A stretch of 64,000 bases of DNA, from assembly GCA_029959085.1 (NCBI GenBank), contig JARWIR010000018.1:22563211-22627210 (forward strand). The letters run 5' to 3'. Position numbers and translations under genes: made by a program. This DNA comes from Nemophila menziesii (lineage: Eukaryota > Streptophyta > Magnoliopsida > Boraginales > Hydrophyllaceae). Within the stretch, counting starts at the first letter, position 1. Every line of letters begins with the position of its first letter. Below the pieces are notes generated by a model. It was not told where the DNA came from. It searched no databases and was given only the letters and a program-made list of their open reading frames with translations. Positions 46,600 to 57,846 of this stretch are shown here, one piece after another.

Positions 46600-47736
46600 A
46601 ATCCCTAAAATGATATCTCTTGCCTAAAGAATCTAAGGACAAAACATGATACATAATGTATATTAAGTAACAATTAGAGTAATAAGTATGTAACACTTAG
46701 TTAGACTAATATTTAAAAACAAATTTCCCAATTTCAATGTTTTTACCTCCTAAATGTACATGTTATAGAAAAAAAAAGGAATATGTATAGTCATTCATGA
46801 TTTGTTCTAAATATTGAATACAAATATATGACACCATTGGATATGGAAAATCATAAAGACATTGGTATCTTGGCCAGTAAGGTATGCATGGTTATGATCC
46901 ATCCTATTAACCTTGTTCCGTTGTAATATGAGATTATCTACCCTAAAACTCACTGAAGGGAGACAACGTGCCTTTAATTTATAAACAAGAAATAAGGATA
47001 ATAAAAGAGTAATTGAGGGAATGTGATGTGTTCAACACATATATTATTATCACATTTTTTATAGGATAAATTAGGTTTATTTTGACATTATTATTGGATT
47101 TTACTACATGATTTAAAAGTTAATAAAAACGAAAATTTATAAATAAGGAAATGTGATTAAAATGGATATAATATAGCTACTTTAGAAAAGGTAATTTTGT
47201 AGCAACTATCAAAATGAAAAGGAAAAATATAAATAAAAATTCAACCTAGAAGGTTCCAATATTGATCAATCAAGGGGAACCGAGTTAGCTAAATATGTAT
47301 TACAACAAGAGCATATGGTGAAAACTATATATTACCGCATAAGAGGAGTTATATAAGTTAAAATAATTACACATAGACAAGTATAGGAAAAGAAGAGTAC
47401 AAAAAGTAAAGAAAACATGACAAATATTCACATTTTTAAAATAATTAGTTTTAATTCATTTAGTAGTCATTTGTTATCAATTTAATTTAATTTAATTTCT
47501 TTTAATAATTATCAAACATAGGGAAATTTAACAATACTATTAGTGAGGTAGAAAGTTTGTGAGAAACGACTCCACTATTGAGTGTGGTAGCCTAAAAATT
47601 TTTAAAATAAATTTAATTTTTTAATATATACATATATATATTCTATTAAAAAATTATTTTCATTTTTAGGGTTTAGGAATGAATCAGAAGACTTTCTCAA
47701 ACTAAATCCTTATTTTAATTCTTTCGTGCGCCTTCT

Positions 47737-48507
47737 ATGGATTTCCAAAAAAGTCGTCGCCACCCAAAAGATCCATCTACAATCATAAAACTGAATCTCA
47801 CTGATGGACTTATAGTTGAAATCCTATCAAGATTACATGTTAAATCTCTCTTTCAGTGTAAAATCATTTCAAGACAATGGTACAAACTCATCTCATCATC
47901 AAATTTCACCAAAACTCATTTGTATTTATCTCTTATCAATCCCAATACTACTCATCAACACCTTATTTCTCATTACATCGTTTGACATATACTTAAGGCA
48001 TTGTTCACATTCCTCTTTAATAAACAGCAAACACTTTATGCAAATGATACTGATTACCAGATGAAGGACCCCAAGAGGCTTATTCAGCTGGTGGGTTATT
48101 TGAATGGGTTAGTATGTATAAATACTGAGCATAATTTGTTTTTATGGAACCCATCTCTAAGAAAATCCAATAAATTGCCTTCTTTAGGTGTTAAAGGAAT
48201 TTGTTTTATAATATATAGTTTCGGTTGCGATTTGTGTAATGATGACTACAAAGTTGTACACATTTTGTATAATTTTAGTAGCTGCGGTTTTAACAGAACT
48301 AAAGTAAAAGGGTACATTAGGAATTCTAACTGTTGGAGGAGTATTGAAGGGTTTAAAGATTGTGTTCCAGTAAAAGACTTAGGTAAATTTGTTAATGGGA
48401 AACTACATTGGGAGACTCGTCCATATATTGGGTCAACTTATAAAATGAGTATTGTGGGTGAGGTAGAGCAACCTGATTATGTAGAGGGGATGTTCGATTT
48501 GGTATAA
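47737..48507 (+). pseudogene. F-box/FBA gene, left arm, truncated, one in-frame TGA
   Basis: ATG 47737 opens MDFQKSRRHPKDPSTIIKLN, then an F-box (DGLIVEILSRLHVKSLFQCK, IISRQWYKLISSSNF). A TGA at 47983-47985 is the only interruption; the same frame continues from 47986 to 48507 with LVGYLNGLVCINTEHNLFLW, NPSLRKSNKLPSLGVKG, NDDYKVVHILYNF, NSNCWRSIEGF and GKFVNGKLHWETRPY. These are standard FBA-domain strands ('N-G-L-x-C-x', 'W-N-P-S', 'D-D-Y-K-V-V', 'G-x-L-H-W'). Plant F-box/FBA proteins are usually 350-420 aa; this one stops after about 250, at the centre of the inverted repeat, lacking its C-terminus. It would otherwise be a substrate receptor of an SCF ubiquitin ligase. Confidence 0.82.
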
Positions 48508-48574
48508 GAAGTATTAGGACGATGTTCTTGTGTAGTTTGCTATTATCATAATATGAGTATTGTGCTAATACACA

Positions 48575-49596
48575 CAAACACCATCCTAATACTCCTTGTA
48601 CCAAATTGAACTTTCCCTCTACATAATCAGGTTGCTCCACCTCCCCCTTATCATTTCCCAAATCCAGTTAAAGAATACTCATTTTATAAGTAGACCCAAT
48701 ATATGGACGAGTCTCCCAATGTAGTTTACCATTAACGAATTTACCCAAGTCTTTTACTGGAGCACAAACTTTAAACCTTTCAATACTCCTCCAACAATTA
48801 GAATTCCTACTGTACACTTTTACTTTAGTTCTGTTAAAACTGCAAATACAAAAATTATACAAAATGCATACAACTTTATAGTCATCATTAGATAAATCAT
48901 AACCGAAACCATAAATTACAAAACAAATTTCTTTAACACCTAAAGAAGGCAATTTATTGTATTTTCTTAAAGATAGGTTCCACAAAAACAAATTATACTC
49001 AATATATATACATACTAACCAATTCAAATACCACACCAGCTGAACAAGCCAATTGGGATCCTTTATTTGGTAATTAATATCATTTGCAAAAAGTGTTGTT
49101 GTGTATTAAAGATGAATGTGAACACTGCCATAAGTATATGTCGGAACGACGTAATGATAAAATAAGGTGTTGATGAGTCGTATTGGGATTGTTAAGGGAT
49201 AAAAACAAATGATTTTTGGTCAAATTTGACGATGAGATGATTCTTACCGTTGTCTTGAAATGATTTTAATCTGCAAGAGAGATTTTACAGGTAATTGTGA
49301 TAGGATTTCAACTATAAGCCCATTAGGGAGATTCAGTTTCATGAATCTTGCGCTTATGATTTGGCGGTGATTGTCGATGGATCTTTTTGGTGGCGGCGGC
49401 TTTTTCAACACGATTTCAACTATAAGCCCATCAGGGAGATTCAGTTTCATGAATGTTGTGCTTATGATTTGGAGGTGATTGTCGATGGATCTTTTTGGTG
49501 ACGGCGGATGTTTTGGAAATCCATAGAAGTTGCACGAAAGAATCAAATGAGGATTTAGGTTGAGAAAGAATTCTGATTCAACTCTAAACCCTAAAA

Positions 49597-49653
<57 letters not shown>

Positions 49654-49740
49654 ACGGTGATTGTCGATGGATCTTTTTGATGGAGGCGGCTTTTTTGGAA
49701 ATCCATAGAAGGCACACGAAAGAATCAGAATGAGGTTTTA
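48575..49740 (-). pseudogene. F-box/FBA gene, right arm, decayed and internally duplicated
   Basis: Minus-strand mirror of the left-arm gene. 49036-48668 keeps WNLSLRKYNKLPSLGVK, NDDYKVVCILYNFC and GKFVNGKLHWETRPYIGST; 48661-48580 keeps GEVEQPDYVEGKFNLV. The N-terminal part (49876-49244) contains LPDGLIVEIV and LPNGLIVEILSQLPVKSLL, that is, the F-box start is present twice because of a 108-bp tandem duplication (units beginning at 49304 and 49412). The middle (about 49040-49240) has lost its frame. It is more damaged than the left copy and not translatable as one protein. Confidence 0.75.
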
Positions 49741-49800
49741 GGTTGAGAAAGAATTCTGATTCAACTCTAAACCCTAAAAGTATATATATATATATATCTA
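49304..49800 (-). repeat. Tandem duplications and (TA)n tracts in the right arm
   Basis: A 108-bp unit (GATTTCAACTATAAGCCCA...) is tandemly repeated at 49304 and 49412. A larger unit beginning TTGTCGATGGATCTTTTTG recurs near 49480 and 49660, each ending CTAAACCCTAAAAGTATATA. Two (TA)n tracts lie at about 49598-49650 and 49781-49798. Confidence 0.8.
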
Positions 49801-50828
49801 TTAAAAAAAAATTATTTATATAAAAGTCATAAATATTATGTGGACTCAAAAAGTTATTTGTTTTTAAAAAAACCAATAATGGAAAAGTGTATTACAATAC
49901 AATAAATTTATTTTTAATTTTTTTAGACTACCCCACTTAATAGTGGAGTCGTTTCTCACAAACTCTCTAAACCTCACTGATAGTATCTTTTAACATTTCC
50001 CTATGTTTGATAATTAATTAAAAGAAATTCAATTAGATTAAGTTCATAACAAATGACTATTGAATGAATTAAAACTTATTATTTTAATCATGGGAATATT
50101 GTCATGTTTTTTTTTTACTTTTTGGATTCTTCTTTTTCTATACTTGTCTATATGTATATTATTTCAACTTATATAACTCCTCTTTTTCGGTAATATATAG
50201 TTTTCATCAAATGCTCTTGTTGTAATACATATTTAGCTAACTCGGTTCCCCTTGATTGACCAACATTAGAACCTTTTAGGTTGAATTTATTTATATTATT
50301 CCTTTTCATTGTGGTAGTTGCTACAAAATTAGATTTTCTAAAATAGCTATAATATATCCATTTAAATCACATTTCCTTATTCATAAATTTTAGTTTTATT
50401 TACTTTTAAATCATGTAGTAAAATCAAACAATAAGGTCCAAATAAACCTAATCTAACCTAAATAATATGTGATAATAATATATGTGTAGAACACATCACA
50501 CTCCCTCAATTACTCTTTTCATATCCTTATTTTCTTGTTTATAAGTTGTAAGCACATTGTCGCCTTTTAGTGAGTTTTGGGGTAGATAATCTCATATTAC
50601 AACGGAAATAGGGTAATAGGGATGAATCATATCCATACATATCTTACTGACCAAGATATTAATGTCTTTATGATTTTCCATATCCAATGGTTTCATAAAT
50701 TTAAATTCAATATTTGGAACAAATCATGAATGACTATACATATTCCTTTTTTCCATAAAATGTACATTTAGGAGGTAAAAACATTTAAATTGGGCAATTT
50801 TTTTTAAATATTAGTCTAACTAAGTGTT

Positions 50829-51376
50829 TGATGTCTCCCTTTTTTTTCTAATTATATGCCCTTAGGAGACATCATTTTAGGTGATTAATTGACTTATTTG
50901 ATAGACTTTTAAGCTTATTTGATTATATTGTGTTTTCTTCCCTTGAAATTTATTATACTTCATTTTTAAAGCTTTTGCACGTTAAATGGTTTGTTTTAGT
51001 GCAAAATTTGTAGGTCCATGGATTAGATGGAACACCAAGACAAGGAAAGGAATCGAGAATTGAAGACATAGATCGAGTGTAAAAGTCAAAGACCAGAAAA
51101 GTTGATTCGAAGAATTTATTAGATGGGAATGGAATCTGGAATGCTGGTACAAATCACTGTTTTTGAGTATCTTATCCACTGATTCAGCCTTGGAGCATAA
51201 AATAAGGAAGATGCGTCTATGAGCCAGGAAAATTTAGCAAGTTGAACAGAGTGATTTCGAGTCCGGACGCAAAAGTTACATATGTTTTAGTAACATATAT
51301 ACACCAGTTACGGGATTTCATTAAGGATTGGGATTTTATTCATTTAACCTATTTCCTATTTAGAGTGAAGCCCAAT
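50829..51376 (+). mobile_element. Athila-like LTR fragment, plus orientation
   Basis: Begins TGATGTCTCCC (50829) followed by TTAGGAGACATCATTTTAGG, the same start seen in the LTRs of the intact Athila when read on its own strand. It continues with recognisable LTR-like sequence (tttgcacgttaaatgg, then GACGCAAAAGTTACAT) until the next element begins at 51377. The rest of this LTR is not in the window. No gene. Confidence 0.65.
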
Positions 51377-53119
51377 TGGTGGGTCCTGGTGTGTTATAAA
51401 TTTAAGTACGGAAATAAAGGAACCACAATTACCGCAAGTGTACGGTTGTCCAAGTAATATTCGATAAATCGAGTTTCGTTCTCAGGGACGGATTAGGTTC
51501 AACTCCAACATTAATCAAATAGTAGAAATAATTGATTGACAGAAAAGTACAAATATGATTTTTGTTTGGTTTTCTAATAACTAAAGATGCAGATAAATAA
51601 AGACTAAAATTAAATAACTAGAAAAGAAATAATGCAAGTAAAAGACGACTTCAGAGATGAAAGATACTTGAGTCTCGCAAGGAATCCTCCTAATTAATAT
51701 AATCTATGCTATGTTTAAGGGTAGAATCGGTATTAGTATACTAGTCGGAACTCTAATGTCTCCTAGCCCCCTGTCGGGTGGACCTAGGAGCTATCCTAAA
51801 GTACTATAAACACCTGTATGGTCGAATATGCCTCTTCGGATGATAAGAATTTACCTCTTTGGCTATATAACTAGTTAAGCATGTCGGTCAATAACGGACA
51901 TTACACGGGTATTACCTAAGTCTGTATTCAAACCCCCTGTCGCATGATCACTTCGCCACTAAAGTGAATAGCCCAAATACTAACAGCTAGGAAAAGAAAT
52001 AGTGATTAAGAACAAAGTAATATCCAATATCTAAGACTCAATTCAATTTAAATCTAAACAATCCCAAATTCAAAATATAGAAATAATTAATTAAGGTTCA
52101 TCCCTTTAATGCGATTCTCAAGTATATAAATGTTTAGCTCATAGCAATATTAGATACTGAAAAGAAATTGATAACCTAAGGTTTGGGTGACTTTTTGATG
52201 GAAGAATAGAATTCCTCCAGCTCTAGCTTCTCTGCTGCCTTCTTGCTCCGATGTGGTTGACTCTCTCTCTCTCTAAGGATGTTTTAATGTGAAGAATAAT
52301 TGAGAGGTACTGAATTTATGAGGTCTAAGGGGTGTATTTATAGGTGTTAGAAAGCCCTAGGTCGAATTACTTGGAGTGGAAGACAAGGCAAGAACTCTTA
52401 AATTCGTAGCCCTAAAATGTAGGAAAGGTAAGATTCTGCTACTGATTTGTTTTGGTCATATCTCCTTCAATACTTATCCGTTTGAGGCGTTCCAATATTC
52501 GAAACCGCTTGTCTCGGAAAGTTCTTTCCATTGGTGCAGACCACTCACCCAAATTCCTATCCAATCTTAAGTTACAGACTCGTCTTTGAAACGTGGCTGG
52601 AATTTCATATTTATAAGACAGCTTTATCTTTTCCTTCTTTGCATATATCCTTCCTAAATCTTCTTATTTCCATGTATATCTCTTTCCTTTACTTCTTTAT
52701 CTCGACTTAGTATCTAATTAATTACCATATATCTTTTAAAGCTTCACGATAAATAAATAATTAAACCGCATATGCTTTAAAAAGAATAAATCAATAATTC
52801 AAGAAATAGAAATAGGAATTTGCACTCTAAAAATAGAAACTCGAGTAAAAGTTTTTCCTAACACACTAAAATACCCTAAGACTTTAATTCCCACTTCTCC
52901 TCCATGTAGTGTTCTTTCATGAAATTCAAGAACCTACTAATTTTGCAGTAAAAATAATCAAATTAATGCACAAAAGCTCTAAAAATGCAAGTATTCAATT
53001 TCCAAGGGGAGAAAGTGTAATATGATCAAATAAGCATAAATGTCTATCAAATAAGTCAAATATTCACATAAAAGTATGTCTCCAAAGGGCTAATAATTAG
53101 AACAAATAGGGAGACATCA
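51377..53119 (-). repeat. 3' LTR of the non-autonomous element (about 1,743 bp)
   Basis: Starts TGGTGGGTCCTGG and ends GGGAGACATCA. It shares with the Athila LTR the ACCGCAAGTGTACGGTTGTCC motif (51430), the CCCCCTGTCGGG segments and the ATGTCTCC...GGAGACATCA edge. The exact first base is uncertain by one or two positions. Confidence 0.8.
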
Positions 53120-54589
53120 AGACCCCAAACTCAAACCTTTGTCGTCCCGACAAAGTAAAATAAAAACAAAGGATCGTTTAGGTGAACGCAGAAGGTAGAA
53201 TCTATTAAATAATCCCAAAGAACAACTTAAAATAAATCTCATATAGTCTACTCTAGAAATTAATATACACATACACATATCATGCAAAATCAAACACAAT
53301 AATATCAATCCAAAATTAATTTCACAATGCTAGAAGGTTACGCTTTTTACTCATCTCAAAATGGTGGCTATAGGGTGTTCCTCGATCTTTACTTGCTTTG
53401 AACGCTCCACTTAGAATAATCCCTATTAACTCACTATGGAATCACGAGGTCTTTACTGTTTTAGCGTAGGCTTAAGGACGGTATGGTATGTATATTTGGT
53501 AAATTTGAAGTGAGCTTTTGGCTCTCTCCTCACTTACCATCAACAAACTGTCCAAGAGCTTGAGTTTACTCGAATAACGTTCTCACTCAACACATTTGAC
53601 GCGCTTAATTAGCGTCCCCAAATTAACCCAATAAGCACTAAGAATGATTCACATAAAAATTTCCACTTTGTCGGTCCGAATATATATATTCTTTTCAAAT
53701 CATTTTTTTTCTTTTGTATAGCTATGACTCTCTTTTTTAATGTTGAGATATCATGCTATTTTCTCATAGTTATGCCTTTTCATAACTTTAGCTCGTAGCA
53801 TCTTTTTCATTCACTATTACCCCGGCAAAGAGTTACAATATACTAAACTTGTGAATCATTATCAAAATATAGCACAAAGCACAATTGATAAGCTCAAAAA
53901 TCCCAACCGAATGTAAATTCCCATAATAGTGGACCCACCACCCAAACTCAAGCTCAAGACAGGAAGTCTCCGGATCGTGATTCAAGTGCGGGTCATATGG
54001 TCATGCCTAATAATCTAAAGGGATATTGGCTTATAATGTGGCGACAAAAGAAAGGCTTAAAGGCTAAAAATTTGGCTAAGAAGGATATAATTAATTCAGG
54101 GATAGAAGGCCAAAAGGATTCAAAGGGTTAACAAAGAACTGCCTCTATCATTTTCCTATTTACACAGCTTGCCTCTAGTTCATACCTAAGTGGGTTCTCT
54201 ACTCGTTCGGATGTCACGTTCTACAAACCACCCATTATCCTTAAGCACAAGTTTACTTCTTTTGCATTGTTCATTAATTCTTCCTATCAATTATCTCATA
54301 TTTGCATGTAATCACAGTGCGTTTTATACTAACTCCTAGAGTCAACTAATTTCTATCATAAATTCATAAAAAGCATGCTTGACGGGGGCACTGAAAATCC
54401 TCTACACTCAACGCAACCCTTAGATTAATTTTATTGAAAGCATAAAAAAACAAAAAAATTGGGATGAGGCAACGAACCCCACCCCAAACTCAAAAATAAG
54501 TCGTGTCCCCACGACTCGAAAAAGACTCAAGAAAGCAAATAAAAACTTAACAAAACAAATGAGATCGGAAAACGTATCTGAACTAGCAC
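53120..54589 (-). other. 3' noncoding region shared with the intact Athila
   Basis: Contains the same ordered blocks as 13256-14738: the purine tract next to the LTR, CCTTTGTCGTCCCGACAAAG (53137-53156), GTAAATTTGAAGTGAGCTTT (near 53499), GCGGGTCATATGGTCATGCC (near 53990) and GGGATGAGGCAACGAACCCC (54461). No ORF. Conservation across two elements with different LTR sequence suggests a cis-acting role. Confidence 0.75.
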
Positions 54590-54860
54590 GAAGCTGGTTT
54601 CCATGGTTGCGTGTAGGTTAAGCTCCTTGTGTTGTGTAAGTGGCATGTTGAACATTGCTCACTCCACGTAATATGATTTGCATAAGCTCCAACTCTTTTG
54701 TGTCTTTTCCTATGGTTAGCAACACCTCTTCATGAATATCCTCAAAAAAATTCCATTCTTTCAACTACATCTTTCAACACCCAAAAGTAATACAAGGTTC
54801 TTCAACTTTTTCTTCCTCTTAATGGTATTCTTGTCTTCCCAATCTTCGACATCTGAATGA
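54590..54860 (-). pseudogene. Stub of the Athila downstream ORF
   Basis: The sequence aligns with 14739-14950 and the start of the 438-aa ORF: a gctggtttccatggttgcgt block, a ctccaactcttttgtgt block (compare ccaattcttttgtaatg) and a cctcttcatgaatatc block. It then jumps to the promoter-proximal leader (CACCCCAAACTCAAAA pattern near 54860). The bulk of the ORF is deleted. No meaningful reading frame remains. Confidence 0.6.
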
Positions 54861-56071
54861 ACCCCAAACTCAAAAATTCAAATAATCAAAAGCTAGAGAA
54901 GAGTTTTGAAATTTGATATTTTGAGGATTTGTAATGAAGGATTATGGTGCTATATGAGATGGGTAATGAATATATAATGACTTAAGGAAGGTTTAATGAA
55001 AAGGATTGAAGCTTTGATGAAGAGGCTTAAGGTTGAAGGAGAAGATTTCTTGATTTTCTTGAAGGATTGTGGTGTTAGATGTGTGTTTGGAATGGAATAG
55101 GAGGAGAGATTTAATGTTCTTGGGTGTTGTAGTGGTCTTTGTGCAGGTATATAAGGGTTAGGGTCTGAAAAATTCGTATTTGGGAGGCTAGGGTTTCTTC
55201 TTGGTGAAGTAAGAAGTGTATAAGGCAACAAACTCTTCAAAACCGACCTACTGGCCGGCATATACCGGAGTTCTGGCCGGCATACCAGTGCTGGAGGTCC
55301 TACTTTTTGTACATCTCGGCAAACAACCCGAGCCGATACCCGTGGGCACGTGTTTCTGGGCACCAGCATACCGAAGTTCTGGCTGGCATACCGGTAGACA
55401 AAGACGACCTCCCCAACAGCTAGATCTCAAAAAGTTATGCAGTTTAGGCTTAAAGATTACCTGATTTCGACATCCGAGCGCAAAGATATGACTTGCCGAA
55501 GTTTTCTCTGATTGTGTCCATTTTTTTTTCGACACAGCGGGCCGGCATACCGGTCAGATGACCAACTTTCCGGTCCCAGTAAAGTACCCTTCGGCAAAAA
55601 CCCGATTCCAGAACCCGTGGGCTCGTGTTTCCTCCCTCCGGTATCCGGTGGCGCTGCGGATTTTTTTTTTTCTTTTCGTTCCTTTTCACCCCAAACTCAA
55701 TTCCTGCACACTTTGACACACCACCTTTCTCATTTCTTAAAAATAGACGCTAAGACTCGACAATTACTTATAATATACACTAGGAATTGAAAAACATTAA
55801 AGCAAATTAAAACATGGGTTGTCTCCCAAGAAGCACTTTTGTTTATTACGTCTTTAAGTTCGACGCGTTACCTTCCATGAAGATGGTATTGAGGCCCTTA
55901 CGGTTAACCTCCGCTTAAATTCGCATCGTCCTTGGCATGTAAGCTTCGGGACCTTCCCCCTTAGAATTTTATTCAATCGATCTCTGAAAGGGGGAGGGTA
56001 GTATCTCCGTTTCGCCTTCGTACTTTCATGACGAAACTTATTCTTCACCACACAATAGTAGATAACCGTCC
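54861..56071 (-). repeat. Spacer with repeated CTGGCCGGCATACCGG motifs
   Basis: Between 55235 and 55570 the motif GGCCGGCATACCGG, or close variants, occurs about five times (55252, 55274, 55368-55392, 55540), next to ACCCGTGGGC(T/A)CGTGTTTC repeated at 55336 and 55614. A T-run lies at 55660-55672. It occupies the same place as the CCGGGTACCCGG array of the intact Athila (16445-16910), with different sequence but the same GC-rich, partly palindromic design. ORFs here look spurious. Confidence 0.65.
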
Positions 56072-57095
56072 TCAACGGTATAAGCTCACTTTTATTCTCT
56101 TTAATCTCGCGTTCCTCTTTAAAGTGTTGTGGTAGGTGCTCCTCCTTGCAGCTTTACTCTCGCGGTGTAGCACCTTTCTTGCGTAGCACCTATTGATCAT
56201 TTGTAGTAATAGAGGTGATTCCGATTTTTTATCTTTAATGATGATTTGTGGTGGAGATAGTGATTGGTGAAATTTTTGTGGTGGAGATTCCATTTCTATT
56301 TTATCTTGAACCTTTAATTCTTCAATTGATTCTCCAACCATTTCAGATTCGTCTTCGCTTTCAACCCAATCTTCCACTATTACCTCATCACATTCTTGAT
56401 TTGTAAAATCTATAACCTCGATCACCACCTCTTCCTTTTTGCGTTCTATATCTTGATCATGTGCACGCACAATAGGAATAGCAATCTTTGTGTTAACTTC
56501 TAGGAATTGCGTTGCTACTCCATCTTCCACCATGCTAACAAGATTCTCAACCACATGGTGGTCCTCATTTATAACCGGCATGGTGGTCATATAACCATAA
56601 CTAATATCTTCTTTCAACACCTCCTCCTCAACTACTTCTTCCAGTTGAGTAAGAACTTCATCTACCATATTTTGCATTCTTTTACAGATGGCATTAGTTT
56701 TCTCTGTTGACTCTTGCATTTGTTCGTACACATGCATGAGTTCTTTAAGTGATATATTTAATTCAGAACTTTGTGGAGAAGGTGGAGGTTGTTGTATGTT
56801 TTCAATCCATTGGTTGCTCCATCCTTGCTCTTGCTGATAGTGATGAGGTGGATAATGTTGAATGATTTCAACCAATTGGGTGTTCCATCCTTGCTCCTGC
56901 TGATAGTGATATGATAATGGTTGTTGGTTATTCCCGATCCATTGATTGTTCCATGCTTCCTCTTGCGGGTATTGATAAAGTTGTTGGTGGAAGTTACTAC
57001 GCCATTGTTGTTGTCCCGAAGAGTCTTCCCAATAGTTGTATGGTCGGGATCTGGGTAATGTCCTCTATACATCTTCAATTGAATATCTTGATCAT
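56072..57095 (-). CDS. Gln-rich coiled-coil protein of the non-autonomous element, probably frameshifted
   Basis: The open frame runs leftward to a stop at 56072. It is open upstream of the first usable initiator, through Gln/Tyr-rich repeats (YHYQQEQGWNTQL, HHYQQEQGWSNQWIENIQ, EEAWNNQWIGNNQQ), up to about 57045. An ATG in another frame at 57089 (MYRGHYPDPD) suggests one base was lost between them. The rest has a coiled-coil part (SLKELMHVYEQMQESTEKTN), an acidic middle (DWVESEDESEMVGESIEEL) and a basic tail (RKVLHRESKAARRSTYHNTL). No nucleocapsid knuckle, protease or polymerase motif. It occupies the place of Gag-Pol. Function unknown; it may be a repurposed gag-like or capsid-adapter protein. 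Confidence 0.5.
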
Positions 57096-57201
57096 TACCT
57101 AAATATAATAACTTGTAATACAAACAAAAACCAAGCGTAATACTGGAAAATGAATAAACAATTAAATCTACTAAAGATTAACACCGGGGTCTCACGCTAC
57201 C

Positions 57202-57220
57202 GTCCCCGGCAGCGGCGCCA
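57202..57220 (-). other. Primer-binding site (tRNA-Asp type)
   Basis: The plus strand reads gtccccggcagcggcgcca, the same 19 bases as at 22921-22939 in the intact Athila, 7 bp from the LTR edge. This is the strongest sign that the two families use the same primer and machinery. Confidence 0.8.
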
Positions 57221-57227
57221 AAAACTT

Positions 57228-57846
57228 TGTGGGTCCTAGTGTGTTATAAATTTAAGTACAGAAATAAAGGAAACACAATTACCGCAAGTGTACGGTTGTC
57301 TAAGTAATATTCGATAAATCGAGTTTCGTTCTCAGGGACGGATTAGGTTCAACTCCAATATTAATCAAATAGTAGAAATAATTGATTGATGGAAAAGTAA
57401 AAATATAATTTTTGTTTGGTTTTCTAATAACTAAAGATGCAGATAAATAAAGACTAAAAACAAATAACTAGAAAAGAAATAACGCAAGTAAAAGACGACT
57501 TCAGAGATGAAAGATACTTGAGTCTCACAAGGAATTCTCCTAATTAATATAATCTATGTTATGTTTAAGGGTATAATTGTTTTAGTATACTAGTCGGGAC
57601 TCTAATATATTTTAGCCCCTTGTCGGGTGAACCTAGGAGCTATCCTAAAGTACTATAAACACCTGTATGGTCGAATATACCTCTTCGGATAATATGAATT
57701 TACCTCTTTGGCTATGTAAATAGTTAAGCCCGTCGGTCAATAACGGATATTACACGGGTATTACCTAAGTCTGTATTCAAACCCCCCTTTCGGATGATCA
57801 CTTCGCCACTAAAGTGAATAGCCCAAATACTAACAGCTAGGAAAAG
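57228..57846 (-). repeat. 5' LTR of the non-autonomous element, truncated
   Basis: Aligns with 51377-51998 with more than ten differences, then stops at AACAGCTAGGAAAAG, where LINE coding sequence begins. The other roughly 1.1 kb of this LTR is not found downstream, so the junction is a deletion or rearrangement rather than a simple insertion. Confidence 0.75.

Larger units (their letters stand above)
46600..50828. repeat. Large inverted repeat containing two F-box pseudogenes
   Basis: The left arm (about 46692-48535) and right arm (about 48575-50828) are reverse complements over their whole length, with moderate divergence. Matching landmarks: AACACTTAGTTAGAC at 46692 and GTCTAACTAAGTGTT at 50812; GGGGAACCGAGTTAGCTAA at 47275 and TTAGCTAACTCGGTTCCCC at 50232; GAGAAACGACTCCACTATT at 47560 and AATAGTGGAGTCGTTTCTC at 49940. 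Only about 40 bp separates the arms. The right arm is longer because of internal duplications and (TA)n tracts. Just outside, 46605-46660 also resembles the complement of the LTR fragment at 50829. Confidence 0.85.
51377..57846 (-). mobile_element. Non-autonomous Athila relative (pol-less, LARD-like)
   Basis: The left LTR is complete (51377-53119); the right LTR (57228-57846) is cut after about 620 bp. The primer site at 57202-57220 is identical to that of the intact Athila. Internal sequence is about 4.1 kb with no reverse transcriptase, protease or integrase. It holds one Gln-rich/coiled-coil ORF, a repeat-rich spacer, a stub of the Athila downstream ORF and conserved 3' noncoding blocks. 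It would depend on an autonomous Athila for movement. Confidence 0.8.

Noticed and set aside
55216..55790. ORFs rich in Pro/Gly/Arg in the spacer of the non-autonomous element
   Set aside because: They follow the CTGGCCGGCATACCGG repeats and are not shared with the intact Athila.
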